From the NCBI RefSeq assembly GCF_009811415.1, contig NZ_BLIG01000024.1, positions 186,001-250,000 on the forward strand: a DNA stretch of 64,000 bases. The letters run 5' to 3'. The notes under the pieces were generated by a model. It was not told the DNA's origin and searched no databases. It worked only from the letters and a program-made list of their open reading frames with translations. A program made the translations under genes and the position numbers. Shown piece by piece: positions 46,562 to 55,837 of the stretch. Origin of the DNA: Alteromonas sp. KUL106. Its GTDB lineage: Bacteria; Pseudomonadota; Gammaproteobacteria; Enterobacterales; Alteromonadaceae. Each line of letters begins with the position of its first letter. Positions within the stretch are counted from its first letter, which is position 1.

Positions 46562-47590
46562 ATGCAGATTTATCCAAACCAATTCAGGCAAGACATCCAA
46601 AAGGCGCTTCGCCCCTGCTATCTTGTGTTTGGAGACGAACCTCAGCAAAAATTTGACGTAATTGAGCAAATCCGCGCGAAAGCCAAAGCCAATGGTTTTG
46701 AAGAGCGAACTGTGCTTGTTGCTGAAACTGGGTTTAACTGGAATCAGCTGATCGAAGCCACCCAAAGCATGTCGCTTTTCTCGAGCCAACAGTTCATCGA
46801 ATTAGAGTTACCCACCGGGAAGCCGGGTACTGAAGGCAGCAAAATGCTGCAAGAAGTCGCTGCATCATTAAACCCCGACATTTTGTTGCTGGTACACGGC
46901 CCAAAAATCGGCAAAGACGTGCAGCGCGGCAAGTGGTTCAAAGTGCTTGATGACATGGGCGCGTCGGTATTGTGTTACCCGTTGGAAGGTAAACAGCTGA
47001 ACTCGTGGCTTAATCAACAATTAAACGCTCATCAGCTATCTGTTTCCGCCTCTGGCGCAAAGATGATTGCTGACTTCTGCGAAGGCAACATGCTTGCTGC
47101 GAAGCAAGAAATTGACAAGCTTGCCCTGCTCTACCCCAATCAGTCAATTACAGACGAACAAATCGAACAGGCCATGGTTGACCAATCACGGTTTAACGTG
47201 TTCCAACTAGTTGACGTTATGCTTAGCGGCGACAGTACTCGCTGTGTGAAGATGCTTTACCGGTTAGAGAGTGAAGGCCTAGAACCCAACATTATCATTT
47301 GGGCGCTTATCCGAGAGTGGGAGCAGTTGTGGAAATTAAAACTTGCGGAGCAAAGTGGCGCTCCCATTCAATGGCAAAAGTTCGGAATATGGCGAAACCG
47401 CCAAGGGTTTTATCAAAGCGCGTTGAACCGGCTTAGTCTTGCTCAATTAGAAGATATTCAAAAGGCGCTTACCCAGTCAGACCATGCGTTTAAGCAAAAT
47501 GTTGTTGCGCGACCCTATGTAGAAATGTGCCATCTGTGTATGATGTTCATGGGAATGGACTTACGCAGTATTCCACTACTTCAAGCATAA
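46562..47590 (+). CDS. holA: DNA polymerase III delta subunit
   Basis: 342 residues, normal length. AAA+-like fold without a functional P-loop; CYLVFGDEPQQKFDVIEQIR at the start and FNVFQLVDVMLSGDSTRCVKML in the middle are the usual HolA stretches. It opens the beta clamp within the clamp loader. It begins 15 bp after lptE and overlaps no gene; nadD starts about 11 bp later. Confidence 0.95.
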   Translation: MQIYPNQFRQDIQKALRPCYLVFGDEPQQKFDVIEQIRAKAKANGFEERTVLVAETGFNWNQLIEATQSMSLFSSQQFIELELPTGKPGTEGSKMLQEVAASLNPDILLLVHGPKIGKDVQRGKWFKVLDDMGASVLCYPLEGKQLNSWLNQQLNAHQLSVSASGAKMIADFCEGNMLAAKQEIDKLALLYPNQSITDEQIEQAMVDQSRFNVFQLVDVMLSGDSTRCVKMLYRLESEGLEPNIIIWALIREWEQLWKLKLAEQSGAPIQWQKFGIWRNRQGFYQSALNRLSLAQLEDIQKALTQSDHAFKQNVVARPYVEMCHLCMMFMGMDLRSIPLLQA

Positions 47591-47601
47591 AGGCAGTGGT
47601 A

Positions 47602-48303
47602 GTGATAAAAACGTTTTCCACGCAAATTAAACCCTCTGTAAAAGCGATACTCGGCGGAACATTTAACCCCCCACATAAGGGCCACATAGGTGCAGCACTG
47701 AAGGCAGCAGATGAAATTGGTATAAACCTTGTTCATTTGATGCCTTGTAAACTCGCTCCACATAAATCTGTCGGCGTGTCGGAAACACATCGTGTAAAAA
47801 TGATTGAACTTTGCGCGCAAAACAATGACAGACTTATTCCAGAACTCATTGAACTGACGCTTCCGTCGCCCTCATATACAGTTAAAACACTGCGTGCACT
47901 CAAAGAAAAAAGCGATGACACAATCTGTTTTTTCATTGGCGCAGATTCACTGTATAATCTAGACAAATGGTACGAGTGGGAGAACCTGCTCGATTATTGT
48001 CACTTAGTGGTTATGCGCAGAGACGACGAGCAATTTTCGCCTCCTCCCGCAGTACAAGCTTGGTTAGATTGTCATGTGACTAACGATAAAAATGTTATTC
48101 ACGTAAAACCTGCAGGCCATGTAGTGTTAACCAACACACCGCTTTATAGTGTTTCATCTACTGAAATTCGTGACGTACTAGCCAATGCTAAAAGCGCTGT
48201 TAAAGCAGGTACGCCAAACAGTTCAAGCGTTAGTTCATCTAACCTATGGTTAGAAGAAAGCGTTCTAAATTACATAAACGAACATCAGTTATATAAAAGT
48301 TAA
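47602..48303 (+). CDS. nadD: Nicotinate-nucleotide adenylyltransferase
   Basis: 233 residues from GTG 47602, with AAAGG eight bases before; an in-frame GTG at 47596 is too close to that ribosome site, and an ATG inside holA is unlikely. ILGGTFNPPHKGHIG carries the (H/T)xGH nucleotidyltransferase motif; LIPELIELTLPSPSYTVKTL and VSSTEIRD near the end complete the family pattern. It makes deamido-NAD from nicotinate mononucleotide. Follows holA directly, as in E. coli. Confidence 0.95.
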   Translation: MIKTFSTQIKPSVKAILGGTFNPPHKGHIGAALKAADEIGINLVHLMPCKLAPHKSVGVSETHRVKMIELCAQNNDRLIPELIELTLPSPSYTVKTLRALKEKSDDTICFFIGADSLYNLDKWYEWENLLDYCHLVVMRRDDEQFSPPPAVQAWLDCHVTNDKNVIHVKPAGHVVLTNTPLYSVSSTEIRDVLANAKSAVKAGTPNSSSVSSSNLWLEESVLNYINEHQLYKS

Positions 48304-48320
48304 GTAAGTGAGGAAAACTC

Positions 48321-48638
48321 TTGGAGAGTCAACAGCTCAAACAGTTTGTTAAAGACAAAATTGACGACATGAAAGGCCGTGATGTTATCGAACTAGACGT
48401 TCGCGGCAAATCAAGTATTACCGATACCATGATCATTTGTTCAGGTAACTCAAAGCGCCACGTTTCGTCTATCGCTGAGAATGTTATGGTAGAAGCGAAA
48501 AAAGCGGGTCACGCACCAGGAAGCGTGGAAGGTAAGGAAACCGGCGAATGGGTACTCGTTGATTTTGGCGATGTTATTTTGCATGTTATGCAGGATGAAA
48601 CCCGTGATTTCTACCAGTTAGAGAAACTGTGGTCGTAA
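48321..48638 (+). CDS. rsfS: Ribosomal silencing factor RsfS
   Basis: 105 residues from TTG 48321 with GAGGA eight bases upstream. DVIELDVRGKSSITDTMIICSGNSKRH and GKETGEWVLVDFGDVILHVM are diagnostic for the RsfS/Iojap family, which blocks subunit joining by binding L14 in starvation. Located between nadD and rlmH as usual. Confidence 0.96.
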   Translation: MESQQLKQFVKDKIDDMKGRDVIELDVRGKSSITDTMIICSGNSKRHVSSIAENVMVEAKKAGHAPGSVEGKETGEWVLVDFGDVILHVMQDETRDFYQLEKLWS

Positions 48639-48680
48639 TGGCCAAATAGCCAATTATTCACACACCGTATCACGGTCGAT

Positions 48681-48715
48681 AAAGGCCATACCTAAGAAGT
48701 GTATGGCCTTTATTT
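48681..48715 (+). terminator. Hairpin between rsfS and rlmH
   Basis: AAAGGCCATAC and GTATGGCCTTT form an 11-bp perfect stem, followed by ATTTTATAA. It resembles an intrinsic terminator inside the cluster, so the leuS-rsfS part and the rlmH-dacA part may be separate transcripts or differ in level. Confidence 0.65.
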
Positions 48716-48754
48716 TATAAGTGAAAACGTTATTCCTGCTGAAAGGGTCAAAAG

Positions 48755-49225
48755 GTGCGTATACAAATCGTCGCGGTTGGAACGAAAATGCCAAGCTGGG
48801 TCAACACTGGCGTTGAAGAATTCATTCGTCGCTTCCCTAGCGATATGCCAGTATATTTCTCTGAAATTCCCGCGGGAAAACGGGGTAAGAATGCCGATAT
48901 TAAACGCATTTTGGAAAAAGAAGGTGAGCAAATGCTGGCCATCATTCCTAAAGGAAACCGCATTGTTACGTTAGAAGTAACGGGCAAGCCTTGGGATACA
49001 CCTACTCTTGCTAAACAACTCGACCATTGGAAAATGGACGGACGCGACGTCAGTTTGCTCATTGGAGGGCCTGAGGGCTTGGCCCCAGAGTGTATTGCAG
49101 CGTCAGAGCAAAAATGGTCATTGTCAGCCCTTACACTACCCCATCCTCTGGTTAGGATCATTCTCGCTGAAAGTCTTTACCGTGCATGGTCGGTCACGCA
49201 AAACCACCCTTACCATCGTGAGTAA
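48755..49225 (+). CDS. rlmH: 23S rRNA (pseudouridine-1915-N3) methyltransferase
   Basis: 156 residues from GTG 48755 ([16 protein letters not shown]). SPOUT fold with the trefoil-knot segments [17 protein letters not shown] and [13 protein letters not shown] and the C-terminal [18 protein letters not shown]. Methylates m3-pseudouridine 1915 in helix 69. Standard place between rsfS and mrdA. Confidence 0.96.
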   Translation: MRIQIVAVGTKMPSWVNTGVEEFIRRFPSDMPVYFSEIPAGKRGKNADIKRILEKEGEQMLAIIPKGNRIVTLEVTGKPWDTPTLAKQLDHWKMDGRDVSLLIGGPEGLAPECIAASEQKWSLSALTLPHPLVRIILAESLYRAWSVTQNHPYHRE

Positions 49226-49255
49226 GATAAATCTACAATAATGCAAAGGAAGTCA

Positions 49256-51172
49256 ATGCAACGTAAACGTCAGGCAATACGCGATCACTCTGCAGAAGCG
49301 AACTTATTCGCCCGTCGCGCGACCATTGCTTTTATTATTGTTGTGGCTATGTTGGGCATTGTGCTCAACAACCTCTATTCTTTGCAAGTTACCCAGTTTG
49401 AAGATTATCAAACCCGCTCTAACGGTAATCGAATTAAAGTTCTTCCTATAGCGCCTAACCGTGGCCTCATCTACGACCGCAATGGCATCCTTTTAGCAGA
49501 GAACCGCCCGGTTTTTAGCTTGGAAGTAGTCCCAGAAGAGGCCGAAGACATTGATAAGACGCTTGCCGATTTAACTGCGCTAATGGGCATAACATCTGAC
49601 GAATTAGAGCGTTTCCAATCAAGTCTAAAAGGAACCCGTCGATTCAAACCCGTGGCATTACGCACACAGCTCACCGAAGAGGAAGTTGCGTTATTTTCAG
49701 CAAGCAAACACAAGTTTCCTGGTGTACAAATTGAAGCCCGTTTAGCGCGCCACTATCCTCATAAAGAGACCCTGACTCATGCGCTTGGGTATGTGGCACG
49801 AATTAATAAACGGGATTTACAAAAGTTAGTCGAGGCTGGCCAAGAAGATAACTATGCAGCTACCCATGACATTGGCAAATTAGGGATTGAAAAGTATCAC
49901 GAAGAATTGCTTCACGGTGAAGTGGGTTATCAACAAGTCGAGGTTAACAATCAAGGGCGTATTATTCGCGTGCTGAGTGTTGAGCCGCCGGTACCTGGAA
50001 AGGACATCGTGCTTAACCTCGATTTAGAACTTCAGTTAGAAGCCCAGCGCATTATCGATGGTATGCGCGGCGCAGTTGTGGTCACTGACATTAAAACCGG
50101 CGGTGTACTCGCACTGTACTCTAACCCCAGTTACGACCCAAATTTATTCGTCCACGGTATAAGCAGTAAAAACTATTCTGCCCTATTAAACTCTCCAGAC
50201 CGCCCGCTAATTAATCGAGCCACACAGGGTCAATATCCTCCAGCATCAACTATCAAGCCCCATTTAGGCTTGGTCGGTTTAGAAGAAGGCGTTATTACCA
50301 AGGATTACACCATTAATGATACCGGGCGCTACAAACTGCCCAACGTATCACATGTGTGGCGAGACTGGCGTCGTTGGGGCCACGGAAAGGTTGATGTATC
50401 AAAAGCAATAGAGGTGTCCTGTGATACCTATTACTACGAATTGGCATACAAGCTTGGTATCGATAAAATCAGCGAGGCCATGTATGAGTTTGGTTTTGGC
50501 GATTTCACAGGTATTGACCTGTACGAAGAGTCAGATGCCAATATGCCAAGCAGAGGCTGGAAACGCGCGCGTTTCAACCAACCATGGTATATTGGCGATA
50601 CCATCCCTGTTGGCATAGGGCAAAGCTACTGGACCACGACGCCTATCCAGCTAAACACGTCCGTAAACGCGCTAATAAACGCGGGCGAGCGCTATATTCC
50701 TCAAATAATACGCGGATATATGAACACTGATGCGTCCGTAGACCTCATCCCACTCAAGTCTCTTCGTCCAATAGAAATTAAAAACCGTGACAATCTCGAT
50801 GTTGTGTTAAACGCAATGCGAGACGTGGTGAGTGGTGAGGAAGGCGGTGCCAGACACGCTTTTGCTGATACCCACTATCATTCCGCAGGGAAAACCGGAA
50901 CAGCACAGCTTTTCACTGTAGGACAAAATGAAAAATACGATGCCAGCAAAATAGATGAACGGCTTAGAGATAACGCTATGTACGTTGGATTTGCACCCTT
51001 TGAAGACCCTGAGATATCCGTTACCGTGGTGTTAGAAAACGTAGGAGGCGGAAGTAAAAATGCAGCTCCGGTAGCTCGACAGATAATGGACTTCTATTTT
51101 CGCGATCGGGTGTTTGACTCACATAACACTGAAACCGCTAAAAATGATGCAACGGTAGGGCCTGCGCAGTGA
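49256..51172 (+). CDS. mrdA: Penicillin-binding protein 2 (cell elongation transpeptidase)
   Basis: 638 residues from the second ATG, 49256, which has AAAGGAAG six bases upstream; the first ATG (49241) lacks one. One membrane helix (about 25-45), PBP dimerisation domain with PNRGLIYDRNGILLAENRPV, then transpeptidase motifs: SxxK in YPPASTIKP, SxN-type SCD in EVSCDTYYYEL and KTGTAQ. Partner of RodA in lateral wall synthesis; target of mecillinam in E. coli. Ends in a GTGA overlap with mrdB. Confidence 0.97.
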   Translation: MQRKRQAIRDHSAEANLFARRATIAFIIVVAMLGIVLNNLYSLQVTQFEDYQTRSNGNRIKVLPIAPNRGLIYDRNGILLAENRPVFSLEVVPEEAEDIDKTLADLTALMGITSDELERFQSSLKGTRRFKPVALRTQLTEEEVALFSASKHKFPGVQIEARLARHYPHKETLTHALGYVARINKRDLQKLVEAGQEDNYAATHDIGKLGIEKYHEELLHGEVGYQQVEVNNQGRIIRVLSVEPPVPGKDIVLNLDLELQLEAQRIIDGMRGAVVVTDIKTGGVLALYSNPSYDPNLFVHGISSKNYSALLNSPDRPLINRATQGQYPPASTIKPHLGLVGLEEGVITKDYTINDTGRYKLPNVSHVWRDWRRWGHGKVDVSKAIEVSCDTYYYELAYKLGIDKISEAMYEFGFGDFTGIDLYEESDANMPSRGWKRARFNQPWYIGDTIPVGIGQSYWTTTPIQLNTSVNALINAGERYIPQIIRGYMNTDASVDLIPLKSLRPIEIKNRDNLDVVLNAMRDVVSGEEGGARHAFADTHYHSAGKTGTAQLFTVGQNEKYDASKIDERLRDNAMYVGFAPFEDPEISVTVVLENVGGGSKNAAPVARQIMDFYFRDRVFDSHNTETAKNDATVGPAQ

Positions 51173-52284
51173 AAAGAACAACAATAAACCCTAATAAAAT
51201 TGGTATCCTACAGCGTATTCATATTGACGGTTGGCTACTTGTCGGCTTACTCGTTTTAAGTAGCGTGGGTTTATTTACGCTCTACTCAGCATCTGGCCAA
51301 GACATGGAACAAATGGAGCGACAGTTTATTCGATTAGGCTTTAGCTTTATCGTCATGTTTGCCTTAGCCCAATTCCCACTTGGTATTTATCGTTTTTTCT
51401 CAACCTACGCCTACGCAGGCGGGCTCCTCATGCTTATCGCTGTATTACTGTTTGGCGACATGGGTAAAGGTGCACAACGCTGGTTAGATCTCGGTTTCAT
51501 TCGCTTTCAGCCATCAGAATTAATGAAACTGGCCGTTCCCATGATGGTAGCTTGGTATATCAGTAAGTTTACGCTACCGCCTCGCAGTACACATATCATT
51601 TTAGGGTTTGTGCTTGTGGTAGTTCCTACTATCCTCATCGCTAAGCAGCCAGATTTGGGAACCTCTCTGCTTATTGCAAGTTCAGGGGTCTTTGCTATCT
51701 TTCTTGCCGGCATGAGCTGGCGGCTCATTTCTGTTGTCGGCGCTCTTATCGGCGCGTTTGCGCCCGTTATGTGGTTCTTTTTAATGAAGGATTATCAAAA
51801 GCAGCGCGTATTAACATTCCTAAACCCCGAGAGCGATCCACTTGGTTCAGGCTATCATATTATCCAATCAAAAATTGCTATCGGTTCTGGTGGTGTAGAC
51901 GGAAAAGGCTGGCTTCAGGGAACGCAGTCGCAACTAGAGTTTTTGCCTGAACGGCATACTGATTTTATATTTTCCGTGTTTAGTGAAGAATTCGGGTTAA
52001 CCGGGGTAATGTGTTTAATGGCTATCTATTTGTTCATTATCTTACGCGGCCTTATTATTTCAAGTCGAGCACAGGATGCTTATGCAAAACTACTTGGTGG
52101 CAGCATAACCCTCACTTTCTTCGTCTACGTCTTCGTAAACATGGGGATGGTGTCAGGTTTACTCCCTGTGGTCGGTGTTCCCCTACCTTTAGTCAGTTTT
52201 GGTGGTACATCGATGGTGACTTTGATGGCGGGATTTGGCATTCTAATGGCTATAGCCACTCAAAAACGATTAATGTCCAGATAA
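51169..52284 (+). CDS. mrdB: RodA, peptidoglycan glycosyltransferase
   Basis: 371 residues from GTG 51169, which overlaps the mrdA stop (GTGA). About ten membrane helices of the SEDS family; signatures KGAQRWLDLGFIRFQPSE, the catalytic Asp loop with LPERHTDFIFSVFSEEFG, and VVGVPLPLVSFGGTSM. It polymerises lipid II for elongation with PBP2. rlpA follows after about 50 bp. Confidence 0.97.
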   Translation: MKRTTINPNKIGILQRIHIDGWLLVGLLVLSSVGLFTLYSASGQDMEQMERQFIRLGFSFIVMFALAQFPLGIYRFFSTYAYAGGLLMLIAVLLFGDMGKGAQRWLDLGFIRFQPSELMKLAVPMMVAWYISKFTLPPRSTHIILGFVLVVVPTILIAKQPDLGTSLLIASSGVFAIFLAGMSWRLISVVGALIGAFAPVMWFFLMKDYQKQRVLTFLNPESDPLGSGYHIIQSKIAIGSGGVDGKGWLQGTQSQLEFLPERHTDFIFSVFSEEFGLTGVMCLMAIYLFIILRGLIISSRAQDAYAKLLGGSITLTFFVYVFVNMGMVSGLLPVVGVPLPLVSFGGTSMVTLMAGFGILMAIATQKRLMSR

Positions 52285-52337
52285 ACGGTATGCTGCATCA
52301 TTTGATTTCAGTACTTGTCATACTTGACCAGAGAAGA

Positions 52338-53225
52338 ATGAACCAAAAGTACTACCATTATGGTGCAGCCATGCTATTCGCGCTGATTTTGGGCGGGTGT
52401 CAGACCGCGCCAACGCAAAATAGCCGTTATACACAGCATCAAGACTCTGCGCCGAAGCATGTGGCAAAAAAACCGGAAACATTAGATGCTGTACCAAAAT
52501 ACGAAGCATACCGTATGTTTAACAGCAGGCCCTATAAAGTATTGGGCAAGCACTATACCCCCATGGACAGTGGTAAAGGCTATGAAGAAGTGGGGTATGC
52601 CAGCTGGTACGGCCAAAAGTTTCATGGCCACTTAACATCAAACGGCGAAACCTACAATATGTTCGCCATGAGCGCTGCACATAAAACACTGCCCTTGCCT
52701 TCCTATGTTCGCGTCACCAACCTGGAAAACAACAAGCAGGCGATCGTGCGCGTGAACGACCGTGGTCCATTTCACGATAATAGAATTATCGACCTCTCTT
52801 ATGCAGCAGCGGTTAAGCTGGGCTACCACAGCAAAGGCACGGCAAAAGTGAAACTGGAAGTCATTCACTTTGACGAACAAAATAACGTCACCGTTGGCAA
52901 CGGCCCAACGGTATCCTACGATGAATATCTCGGTATTGATGTTGCCCCGGTCCCTGAGGTAGCACAAAACACCGGCCCTACTGGCGTTCCACCTGAAAAC
53001 GGCATCTATATTCAGGTCGCTGCGTTATCAAATGCCGAGAAAGCAAAATCGATATCTAATGTTTTATCGGCGCTTTATCAAATTCCCGCGCACCTTCCTG
53101 TTGCAGATAACATCTACAAGCTTCAGCTGGGCCCTATTCATGACGAAGCGGTTGTTGCTGAGGTATTGCAACAGCTTAAACAAAACGGTTATCCGAACGC
53201 TTACGCTATTACACAAGTGTTATGA
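52338..53225 (+). CDS. rlpA: Septal-ring lytic transglycosylase RlpA
   Basis: 295 residues from ATG 52338 (GAGAAG just before); the frame is open farther left, but that part overlaps mrdB in another frame and is not credible protein. Lipoprotein signal with lipobox LILGGCQ. Double-psi beta-barrel domain (about 85-185: GYASWYGQKFHGHLTSNGE, VRVNDRGPFHDNRIIDLS) and a C-terminal SPOR domain (about 215-295: IYIQVAALSNAEKAKSI) that binds denuded glycan. Family reference: Pseudomonas RlpA. Confidence 0.94.
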   Translation: MNQKYYHYGAAMLFALILGGCQTAPTQNSRYTQHQDSAPKHVAKKPETLDAVPKYEAYRMFNSRPYKVLGKHYTPMDSGKGYEEVGYASWYGQKFHGHLTSNGETYNMFAMSAAHKTLPLPSYVRVTNLENNKQAIVRVNDRGPFHDNRIIDLSYAAAVKLGYHSKGTAKVKLEVIHFDEQNNVTVGNGPTVSYDEYLGIDVAPVPEVAQNTGPTGVPPENGIYIQVAALSNAEKAKSISNVLSALYQIPAHLPVADNIYKLQLGPIHDEAVVAEVLQQLKQNGYPNAYAITQVL

Positions 53226-53276
53226 GGATGCGGAATTTTTTCTAAAAAACACGGGGCTTGATTGTCATAGGGCTGT

Positions 53277-53459
53277 TTAATACCAATAGCTGTCTTTGCC
53301 AACCACGTACTGATTGCTCACTAAATCAGCTACATTGTGGCAATTTTGTGTCATTGAGCAGGCAATATCACGGTTTCTTCGCCTAACACCTACTAAGGTG
53401 TAAACTTTTTTGATAAAACCTAGTCTTATAGGCAGCCTTTCGTTAGGATCACCATCCAA
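53277..53459 (-). CDS. Possible 60-residue protein opposite the dacA upstream region
   Basis: The frame ATG 53459 to TAA 53277 encodes MDGDPNERLPIRLGFIKKVY and a C-terminal part with CSMTQNCHNVADLVSNQYVV ending DSYWY. It lies in a 390-base interval with no plus-strand gene; AGG seven bases before the ATG is a weak ribosome site. Two Cys and a balanced composition make it plausible, but I recognise no family, so it could be chance. Otherwise 53226-53615 holds only the dacA upstream region. Confidence 0.35.
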   Translation of the reverse strand: MDGDPNERLPIRLGFIKKVYTLVGVRRRNRDIACSMTQNCHNVADLVSNQYVVGKDSYWY

Positions 53460-53615
53460 CCTAAATTAGATCAGGGTTGGTAATACGGATTCGGTTACGA
53501 ACTGGACAAAAGCTAGAAATGGGTAACCTTGTTTTGCGGTAATCGTTTCGCGGTCATCGCAACAATAAGGTAAGCTTTAACTCACACGGATAAAACGGTC
53601 AAAGAAATTAGAACC

Positions 53616-54800
53616 ATGCTCAGAATAATTCAACGCGCTAAACCGTCAATACTTTCATTTGCTTTTTTGGTAATGGGCACTTTGCTACAGACTTCGAATG
53701 CTGCTGTAGTAACACCGCCTGCGCCATCAGTTGCAGCAGAAGGTTTTCTACTTACCGACTTTGAAACGGGCAATGTCATCGCATCAAAAAATGCGGACAT
53801 GCAGCTTGCACCAGCAAGCTTAACCAAAATTATGACTATCTACGTTATCGGTAAAGAACTTCAGGCGGGCAACATCAGCTTAGACGACGAAGTCACCATT
53901 TCTGAAAATGCATGGGCAAAAAAATTCCCTGATTCTTCAAAAATGTTTATCGAAGTGGGCACACAGGTCTCAGTGAGCGACTTACTGCGAGGCATTGTGG
54001 TCCAATCGGGTAACGACGCCTGTGTTGCTATGGCAGAGCACGTGGCGGGCTCAGAGTCTGCATTTGCGAGTATGATGAATGCACATAGTGCATCACTTGG
54101 CATGACGGGTTCACATTGGGTAAATGCACATGGACTGCACGATCCAGACCACTACACTACTCCACGTGACATGGCCGTTTTATCTCGCGCCCTTATCTCA
54201 GAAACGCCAGAGATGTACAAAATTTACAGCGAAAAAGAATTTACGTACAACGGCATCAAACAGTATAACCGCAACAGCCTGCTGTGGGATAAGAGCCTAA
54301 ATGTGGACGGCATTAAAACGGGTCACACGTCAGATGCAGGTTACAGCCTGATTACATCAGCCGAACAAGGTGGTATGCGTCTAATCTCTGTCGTCATGGG
54401 TACCGACAGCGAGCGCGCACGTAAAGTTGAAAACAAAAAGCTGCTTAAATACGGTTTCCGCTTCTATGAAACATTGACGCCTTATCAAGCTGGGCATAGT
54501 TTTGTTGCACATCGTATCTACATGGGTGACAGAGAAACTGTAGACCTTGGAATTAATCAATCTACCCCCATTACTATTCCACGTGGTCAGGCAGCAAATC
54601 TAGAAGCCAACTTCGAGCTGGATGACAAGCTTGAAGCGCCGCTAGCGAAAGGTCAGGTTGTTGGAACACTTTACCTTCAGTTGGAAGGAGAAGATGTAGC
54701 AAGTTACCCACTCGTTACCCTTCAAGAAGTGAAAGAAGGCAGCTTCTTTAACCGCATGAAAGACTACATAATGCTTCAGCTAGGATTTGATGACGAGTAA
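53616..54800 (+). CDS. dacA: D-alanyl-D-alanine carboxypeptidase (PBP5/6 type)
   Basis: 394 residues. Signal peptide (about 1-30), then a serine-peptidase domain: SLTKIMT (SxxK), VVQSGNDACVAM (SxN) and GIKTGHTSDAGYSL (KTG). A beta-rich C-terminal domain and an amphipathic tail (FFNRMKDYIMLQLGFDDE) for membrane attachment. It trims pentapeptides to control cross-linking. Followed by a strong terminator; ybeD and lipB come next, the E. coli order. Confidence 0.96.
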   Translation: MLRIIQRAKPSILSFAFLVMGTLLQTSNAAVVTPPAPSVAAEGFLLTDFETGNVIASKNADMQLAPASLTKIMTIYVIGKELQAGNISLDDEVTISENAWAKKFPDSSKMFIEVGTQVSVSDLLRGIVVQSGNDACVAMAEHVAGSESAFASMMNAHSASLGMTGSHWVNAHGLHDPDHYTTPRDMAVLSRALISETPEMYKIYSEKEFTYNGIKQYNRNSLLWDKSLNVDGIKTGHTSDAGYSLITSAEQGGMRLISVVMGTDSERARKVENKKLLKYGFRFYETLTPYQAGHSFVAHRIYMGDRETVDLGINQSTPITIPRGQAANLEANFELDDKLEAPLAKGQVVGTLYLQLEGEDVASYPLVTLQEVKEGSFFNRMKDYIMLQLGFDDE

Positions 54801-54838
54801 GTTCTGATACTGAAAACATTAAAAAGCTAGTTGTGAAG

Positions 54839-54871
54839 CGGCCAGATTTGTTACAATCTGGCCGTTTTTTT
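54839..54871 (+). terminator. Terminator of dacA
   Basis: CGGCCAGATT-TGTTAC-AATCTGGCCG followed by TTTTTTT, about 40 bases after the stop. Confidence 0.9.
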
Positions 54872-54901
54872 ATATGATATTTTAAGTACCAAGGATATCG
54901 C

Positions 54902-55165
54902 ATGGATACCCGTTTCGACGAATTATTAGATTTTCCAACACATCAAACGTTTAAAGTAATGGGGGTTGCGCATGAAGAACTCCCTCAACAAGTGGTAAGT
55001 TGCCTTCAGCAGCACGCCCCTGGCGATTACTCTCCTAATGTAAAACCAAGTAGTAAAGGTACTTACCACTCGGTTTCAGTCAGCGTTCGCGTCACCAGCA
55101 AAGAACATATGGAAACCATTTATACTGAACTCGCTAAATTAGAGCTTGTTAGGGTTGTACTTTAA
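54902..55165 (+). CDS. ybeD: DUF493 protein YbeD
   Basis: 87 residues, ferredoxin-like ACT-type fold by family. [20 protein letters not shown] and [30 protein letters not shown] match the family closely. Role unclear, linked to lipoate or heat shock by position only. Stop codon TAA directly abuts the GTG of lipB. Confidence 0.95.
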   Translation: MDTRFDELLDFPTHQTFKVMGVAHEELPQQVVSCLQQHAPGDYSPNVKPSSKGTYHSVSVSVRVTSKEHMETIYTELAKLELVRVVL

Positions 55166-55837
55166 GTGAATGAACAGTCGACTTCAGCTGAGCCGCGGGG
55201 TGTAATCATTCGTCAGCTAGGCCGTCAGCCGTATGAGCCTATATTTGAGGCGATGAAACGCTTTACAGACGATCGGGACCAAGCCACGCAAGACGAAATT
55301 TGGCTGGTCGAACATGATGCCGTTTTCACCCAAGGTCAAGCGGGTAAAGCTGAGCACATACTTATGCCTGGTGATATTCCTGTTGTGCAAGTTGACCGTG
55401 GAGGTCAAGTAACCTATCACGGGCCTGGTCAGCAGGTCATTTATCTTTTGCTGAATATTAAACGAAGAAAGCTCGGTGTTCGGCATTTGGTCACTGCCAT
55501 GGAAGAAGCGGTGGTCGGACTACTTGCAAAGTATGGTGTAAAAGCGTATCCAAAGCCCGATGCACCTGGCGTTTACGTTGATGAAAAAAAAGTTTGTTCT
55601 TTAGGTTTAAGAATACGTAATGGCTGCTCGTTTCACGGCTTGGCATTAAATGTTAATATGGATCTATCACCGTTTCAGCGTATCAACCCATGTGGGTATG
55701 CGGGTATGGAAATGATAGACACCGCACGTCTTAATGGTCCATCTACGCTTGAAACTGCAGGTAATGAATTAACGCATTTATTACTAGAAGCACTTTCTAT
55801 TGCGGAACCAACATACAAAGAAGGTTTTGATGAGTAA
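55166..55837 (+). CDS. lipB: Octanoyltransferase LipB
   Basis: 223 residues from GTG 55166, immediately after the ybeD stop. [19 protein letters not shown], the catalytic Lys in [23 protein letters not shown] and the Cys in RINPCGYAG are present. Transfers octanoyl from ACP to lipoyl domains. The last 8 bases overlap the lipA start, so translation is coupled. Confidence 0.96.
   Translation: MNEQSTSAEPRGVIIRQLGRQPYEPIFEAMKRFTDDRDQATQDEIWLVEHDAVFTQGQAGKAEHILMPGDIPVVQVDRGGQVTYHGPGQQVIYLLLNIKRRKLGVRHLVTAMEEAVVGLLAKYGVKAYPKPDAPGVYVDEKKVCSLGLRIRNGCSFHGLALNVNMDLSPFQRINPCGYAGMEMIDTARLNGPSTLETAGNELTHLLLEALSIAEPTYKEGFDE

Noticed and set aside
52011..52337. Long N-terminal extension of rlpA
   Set aside because: It overlaps mrdB in another frame, is rich in Trp/His/Cys and would hide the lipoprotein signal peptide.
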